In this document: piece after piece, positions 60,421-64,000 of the stretch | Layout: every line of letters begins with the position of its first letter | Numbering within the stretch: the first letter of the stretch is position 1 | Assembly (NCBI RefSeq): GCF_005543295.1 | Contig: NZ_SRSG01000009.1 | Span: forward strand, 62,001-126,000 | DNA: 64,000 bases | Source: Halalkalirubrum salinum | GTDB taxonomy: Archaea; Halobacteriota; Halobacteria; Halobacteriales; Haloferacaceae | Direction: 5' to 3' | Notes under the pieces: generated by a model | The model's database searches: none | What the model was told of the DNA's origin: nothing | What the model saw: the letters and a program-made list of their open reading frames with translations, nothing else | Program-made: the position numbers and the translations under genes

Positions 60421-61355
60421 CGGTCGAGCACCTCCCCTTCTTTGACGTCGAATGCGTCCCGCAGTCCGTCGCCGAAGGCGTTGAACGCCAATACGACGAT
60501 CATAATCGCGAACCCGGGGAAGATACTTAGCCACCACGCCTGCGTGATGAACTGGCGACCCTCGTTGAGCATGAGCCCCCAGGTGGGCGTCGTCGGCCGT
60601 ACACCGAGGCCGAGGAACGAAAGGGACGCCTCCGCGAGAATTGCGATAGGAATCATCAATGTAACCTGGACAATGAGCGATGCAACGGCGTTTGGGAGGA
60701 TTTCTTTGATCATAATTCGACGATCACTCATACCGATCGCTCGGGCAGCAACGACGTACTCTTTTTCACGGAGAGAAAGCACCTCACTGCGGACCAATCG
60801 GGCAAAGTCATCGATGAACGCGACGCCAACCGCGATGATTACATTGATCACCCCGAGGCTCCCGGAAACAGCGATGATCCCCGCGGCGAGTATCAGCGTC
60901 GGAAATGCCCACTGGAAATCGACGTAGCGCATGAGGAGCGAGTCGATCCAGCCGCCGTAGTACCCCGCAGCGAGTCCAATGGCTGTCCCGGTGGTAAAGG
61001 CGAAAAGCACGGTTACCAGTGCAACGAGCAGTGAAATACGAGCACCGAAAATAATCCGTGAAAAGATATCGTATCCGTACGAATCTGTGCCGAGAAGATG
61101 GTACGCCTCTCCGTCGGCAGTCTCGGAGTGGGTGTTCGGCGGCTCCATGATGCCGTACTCTTGTTCGGGGTCGACCGGGGCAACGTAAGGAGCAAAGATT
61201 GCGACCAATAGGAACGAGAGGATAACAATTGCCCCCAGCATCGATTTCTTATCCCGCTTGAGTGTCCCCCAAAGCCGCTTCCGAAGTGTCAGATGTTCTT
61301 CGACGTCATCGATCTCGTCTGCCTTGGCATCGATCGGTGACTGCGATGTGCTCAC
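60417..61355 (-). CDS. Oligopeptide/dipeptide ABC transporter permease (OppC/DppC-like)
   Basis: The 312-residue inner-membrane permease has six predicted helices, an N-terminal cytoplasmic stretch (EEHLTLRKRLWGTLKRDKKS) and a loop with LLGTDSYGYDIFSRIIFGAR, a DppC hallmark. The coupling EAA-type motif is at VVAARAIGMSDRRIMIKEIL. It pairs with the OppB-like permease. Overlaps of four bases on both sides show coupling within the operon. Confidence 0.95.
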   Translation of the reverse strand: MSTSQSPIDAKADEIDDVEEHLTLRKRLWGTLKRDKKSMLGAIVILSFLLVAIFAPYVAPVDPEQEYGIMEPPNTHSETADGEAYHLLGTDSYGYDIFSRIIFGARISLLVALVTVLFAFTTGTAIGLAAGYYGGWIDSLLMRYVDFQWAFPTLILAAGIIAVSGSLGVINVIIAVGVAFIDDFARLVRSEVLSLREKEYVVAARAIGMSDRRIMIKEILPNAVASLIVQVTLMIPIAILAEASLSFLGLGVRPTTPTWGLMLNEGRQFITQAWWLSIFPGFAIMIVVLAFNAFGDGLRDAFDVKEGEVLDR

Positions 61356-62308
61356 GTTTGTTCACCTCCGTAGCGGATTCGTGGATCAAGCACCGTATAG
61401 AGGAGGTCAACGACGATATTCGTGAACACGAGGATCCCGGCAACCACGAGGATGACCCCCTGTGTGACGGGATAGTCCTTGTCGAGGATCGAGTCGACGA
61501 GGAGCTGTCCAAGCCCCTGAATACCGAAGACGATCTCGACGGTAACGCTGCCAGCGAGCAGCAGTGCCGTCTGGATGCCGGCGATCGTCACGACGGGAAT
61601 CAACGCGTTTTGAGCCGCGTGCTTGTAGAGTCGCACTCGCCCGTTAACCCCTTTTGCGCGTGCGGTCTTCATGTACGGTTCGTTCATCACCTCGAGGAGC
61701 GAAGAGCGCATCATCCGCATAACGATCGCACCATACGGCAGACCGACAGCAATTCCGGGGAGAAGTAAACTCTCCAGCCACGGGAAGAATCCCTCGGTGA
61801 TCGAGACGTACCCGAAGATCGGTAACAGGTCGATCCAGACGCCGAAAACGACGGCGAGGAGGATGCCGATGAAGAACGCAGGCATCGACAACCCCATGAA
61901 CGAGATGAACGTCGCGGCGTAATCTTCCACCTCGTATTTTCGCGTAGCACTCAAGATACCGGCCGGTATCGCGATAGACATCCCGAAAACGAGTCCGATC
62001 AGTCCGATCGAAAGTGTCATTGGTGCGGCGTCAGCCAGTAGCGACGAAACGGGGCCACCCTTCGTGATGCTTCGCCCAAACTCGAACATCGCGAGATCTG
62101 TCATCCAGTCAATATACTGGACGTGCATTGGCTGATCGAGTCCGAGTTCGGCTCGAAGCGACTGGACGGCATCGTCGGTCGCTTCGGGACCAAGCATGGT
62201 TCGAACTGGATCGCCCGGAATCGCCCGGAGACCAAAAAAAACCACCGTAGCGACGAGCCACATGACGAAGATCCCGTACGCGATTCGTTTGGCAATGTAC
62301 GCTTTCAT
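61352..62308 (-). CDS. Oligopeptide/dipeptide ABC transporter permease (OppB/DppB-like)
   Basis: The 318-residue permease starts MKAYIAKRIAYGIFVMWLVA. The GDPVRTMLGPEATDD loop is typical of DppB, and the EAA-type loop is YMKTARAKGVNGRVRLYKHA. Six helices are predicted. It forms the channel with the OppC-like subunit. It starts three bases after the binding-protein stop. Confidence 0.95.
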   Translation of the reverse strand: MKAYIAKRIAYGIFVMWLVATVVFFGLRAIPGDPVRTMLGPEATDDAVQSLRAELGLDQPMHVQYIDWMTDLAMFEFGRSITKGGPVSSLLADAAPMTLSIGLIGLVFGMSIAIPAGILSATRKYEVEDYAATFISFMGLSMPAFFIGILLAVVFGVWIDLLPIFGYVSITEGFFPWLESLLLPGIAVGLPYGAIVMRMMRSSLLEVMNEPYMKTARAKGVNGRVRLYKHAAQNALIPVVTIAGIQTALLLAGSVTVEIVFGIQGLGQLLVDSILDKDYPVTQGVILVVAGILVFTNIVVDLLYTVLDPRIRYGGEQT

Positions 62309-62311
62309 AAC

Positions 62312-64000
62312 TTACTCATCCAGCCAGACGCCGGAGAAGTTCCGGAGGAAGGACGGAATAAAGGTGAAATTCTGCACAGCGGATGAATAACTCGTGAGAT
62401 CTTCGATGTGGACGAGGTAGACATCTGCGATGTCGGTGATGAGTTCGTCTTCGATCTCGTGGAGAATCTCCGCACGTGCCTCCTCATCAGTCTCTCGGCG
62501 CTGTTCTTCGAGAAGGTCGTGGACAGTCTCGTTTTCGTACTCCTCGTAGTTCCAGACGCCACCGTCGTCAGGCAGTCGGTAGTAGTTCCAGACGGTTTCC
62601 TCCGGATCTGGTTTATCTACCGTGCCAGAAATGACGCCATCGAAGTCCGCTTCCTCTTGGTATCGTTCCCAGAACGTCGATGTCGTGACCTGGTCGACCT
62701 CGACGTCAAGGCCGACGTCGCGCAACTGGTCTCGGACAACGCGCGTCGCTCGAAGTCCCTCGGAGTCAGACATAAGCGAGAAGCTGTGATCCATCATTCC
62801 CGACTCTTCAAGTAATTCTTCGGCGCGTTCTGGATCGTACGCCTGATCGTCTGGCTTTTCATCGGCGTCTCTACTAATCCACGCCGGGACATCGGTAAAG
62901 ACGCCTGTGGCGGGCTCTGCGTAGCCGAAGTACGCCCGTTGGGCCAGCGCTTCGTTGTCGATCGCCTTCGCGATACCGAGGCGAGCCTCTCTGTTGTTGT
63001 ACGGTTCACCGCGACTGACGTTGAGGTGCAGTCCGTTCCACGTATTACCGAGAGTGGATTCAATCTCAATATCGTCGATACCCTCCAGTTCTTCGACGTT
63101 CTCGTGGGGAACGAGGTTGATCATATCGAGATCACCACCTCGGAGCCCATTCACGAGCGTGCTCGGATCGCTAATGAGTTCGATATCGACACCGTCTAGG
63201 TACGGAAGTGCGTTGCCGTCCTCGTCCTCGCCGTAGTAGTCGTCGAACGCATCGAGCGTGATATTTGAGCCAGGACTGTGCTCGACAACTTCGAACGGTC
63301 CGGTCCCAACAGGTTCAAGTGCGTAGTCGTCCGCACCCATCTCCTCGTACGCCGTCTGGTTAATGATCGATGCAGCACGCCCAGGGCCACCGGTGAGGTG
63401 CGCAAGGAGAGCAGACACCGGTTCCTCGAAATTGAGTGTGACGGTGTAGTCGTCGACAACCTCGACCCCGTCTTCGTCAACTGGCTTGAGGTCTGAGAGT
63501 CGAGACATCGTCTGGGGGGCCTCTTCCTCGAAGTTTCGTTGGAGTGTATACCGAACGTCTTCAGCAGTAAACTCGTCACCGTTGTGGAAGGTGACATCGT
63601 CACGAAGTTCGAAGGTGTAACTCAAGCCACCATCTTCAGATTCCCAGTCAGTCGCGAGGTCGCCGGTGAAACTCAGGTCCGGCTCTAATTGGACCAAACC
63701 GCTGAAGATATTGTCATGAATCTGAAAGTGCTGGCCGACACCAACGAATGGTGGGTCAAGCGTCTGGACATCGCCGGTAAACCAACCGGCACGGAGGCGG
63801 CCGCCGGTTTGGACGTCACCGTCGGACCCGTCCGATCCATCAGATCCGTCCGATCCATCAGAATCGTCTTCGGAGCCACCGCCACCACCCAGACAACCGG
63901 CCGCTCCGGTCAGTCCGGCGGCAGCCAGAATTTTCATACTTGTTCGACGGTCAACCGTGGGACCGCTGCGTTCTGCGTCAGTTGGTGTGTCAGCGCTTCT
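62312..64000 (-). CDS. Peptide ABC transporter substrate-binding lipoprotein, 5' end outside window
   Basis: This family 5 extracellular solute-binding protein has 562 codons visible. In-frame sequence upstream of the Met at 63937 reads DAERSGPTVDRRTSMKILAA, a twin-arginine motif. A lipobox LTGAAGC follows, so the protein is exported by Tat and lipid-anchored. The true start lies beyond base 64000. A Ser-Asp-Gly repeat linker (GSDGSDGSDGSDGSDG) follows the Cys. The mature part has YTFELRDDVTFHNGDEFTAE then DVRYTL, the usual SBP_bac_5 signature. It delivers peptides or similar ligands to the four downstream Opp proteins. Confidence 0.93.
   Translation of the reverse strand, partial: RSADTPTDAERSGPTVDRRTSMKILAAAGLTGAAGCLGGGGGSEDDSDGSDGSDGSDGSDGDVQTGGRLRAGWFTGDVQTLDPPFVGVGQHFQIHDNIFSGLVQLEPDLSFTGDLATDWESEDGGLSYTFELRDDVTFHNGDEFTAEDVRYTLQRNFEEEAPQTMSRLSDLKPVDEDGVEVVDDYTVTLNFEEPVSALLAHLTGGPGRAASIINQTAYEEMGADDYALEPVGTGPFEVVEHSPGSNITLDAFDDYYGEDEDGNALPYLDGVDIELISDPSTLVNGLRGGDLDMINLVPHENVEELEGIDDIEIESTLGNTWNGLHLNVSRGEPYNNREARLGIAKAIDNEALAQRAYFGYAEPATGVFTDVPAWISRDADEKPDDQAYDPERAEELLEESGMMDHSFSLMSDSEGLRATRVVRDQLRDVGLDVEVDQVTTSTFWERYQEEADFDGVISGTVDKPDPEETVWNYYRLPDDGGVWNYEEYENETVHDLLEEQRRETDEEARAEILHEIEDELITDIADVYLVHIEDLTSYSSAVQNFTFIPSFLRNFSGVWLDE

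Overview
The window is about 64 kb of chromosome from a halophilic archaeon (class Halobacteria). The evidence is a high GC content with acidic, Asp/Glu-rich proteins, and TATA-like boxes about 25-30 bases before start codons that have no leader. Archaeal information genes are present (proteasome-activating nucleotidase, class I lysyl-tRNA synthetase, ribosomal protein S19e, a PDCD5 homologue, aIF1/SUI1, pyruvoyl arginine decarboxylase). A bacterio-opsin-activator-type regulator, a PGF-CTERM surface protein and a twin-arginine lipoprotein also point this way. I cannot name the genus. The palindrome CGATCG is strikingly over-represented throughout, much like the HIP1 repeat of cyanobacteria.

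Region by region. 1-5.4 kb: end of an EamA transporter, a thiolase, MobA, then an AAA+ ATPase with a His/Asp tail followed five bases later by a PhnP-like metallohydrolase. 5.4-12 kb: a DUF5787-type protein, a decayed norB relic, a small membrane protein plus Nudix pair, a PAS/GAF/HTH regulator, a zinc-ribbon peptide and glutamate dehydrogenase. 12-19 kb: a secreted HExxH protein, SUI1 and an overlapping MoxR/DUF58/transglutaminase operon. 19-28 kb: mutS, mutL, a zinc-ribbon protein, lysS, pyrH, MoaE and a small DUF7123-type protein. 28-39 kb: a site-2 protease, CoA-transferase, VOC protein, a PD-(D/E)XK-like protein, an SDR, arginine decarboxylase, PAN, PepF and an M28 peptidase. 39-47 kb: a HAD phosphatase, truA-hisS, an EamA exporter, a PP-loop protein with PDCD5 and S19e, thiL, cheY and an Nmad3-like protein. 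47-55.7 kb: a CMP-kinase-like protein with an altered P-loop, a hexapeptide acyltransferase, a GH68 fructosyltransferase and a GH32 fructosidase flanking a histidine kinase, a CBS protein and an aldo/keto reductase. 55.8-57.3 kb: an IS200/IS605-type element carrying only tnpB. 57.4-64 kb: a DUF1028 protein and a complete Opp/Dpp peptide ABC operon whose binding protein runs off the window.

Most of the window is ordinary haloarchaeal housekeeping. The accessory or unusual parts are the norB relic, the fructan pair, the TnpB element (which lacks the expected RuvC-II acid), the Nmad3-like gene, the P-loop Lys-to-Ala kinase relative, the PD-(D/E)XK/winged-helix protein and a set of short tandem repeats between and inside genes. 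Linked functions include mismatch repair (mutS-mutL), molybdenum cofactor synthesis (mobA and moaE, far apart), fructan synthesis and breakdown (GH68 and GH32), and peptide import with possible processing (Opp operon with DUF1028). No tRNA, rRNA or CRISPR array was recognised.
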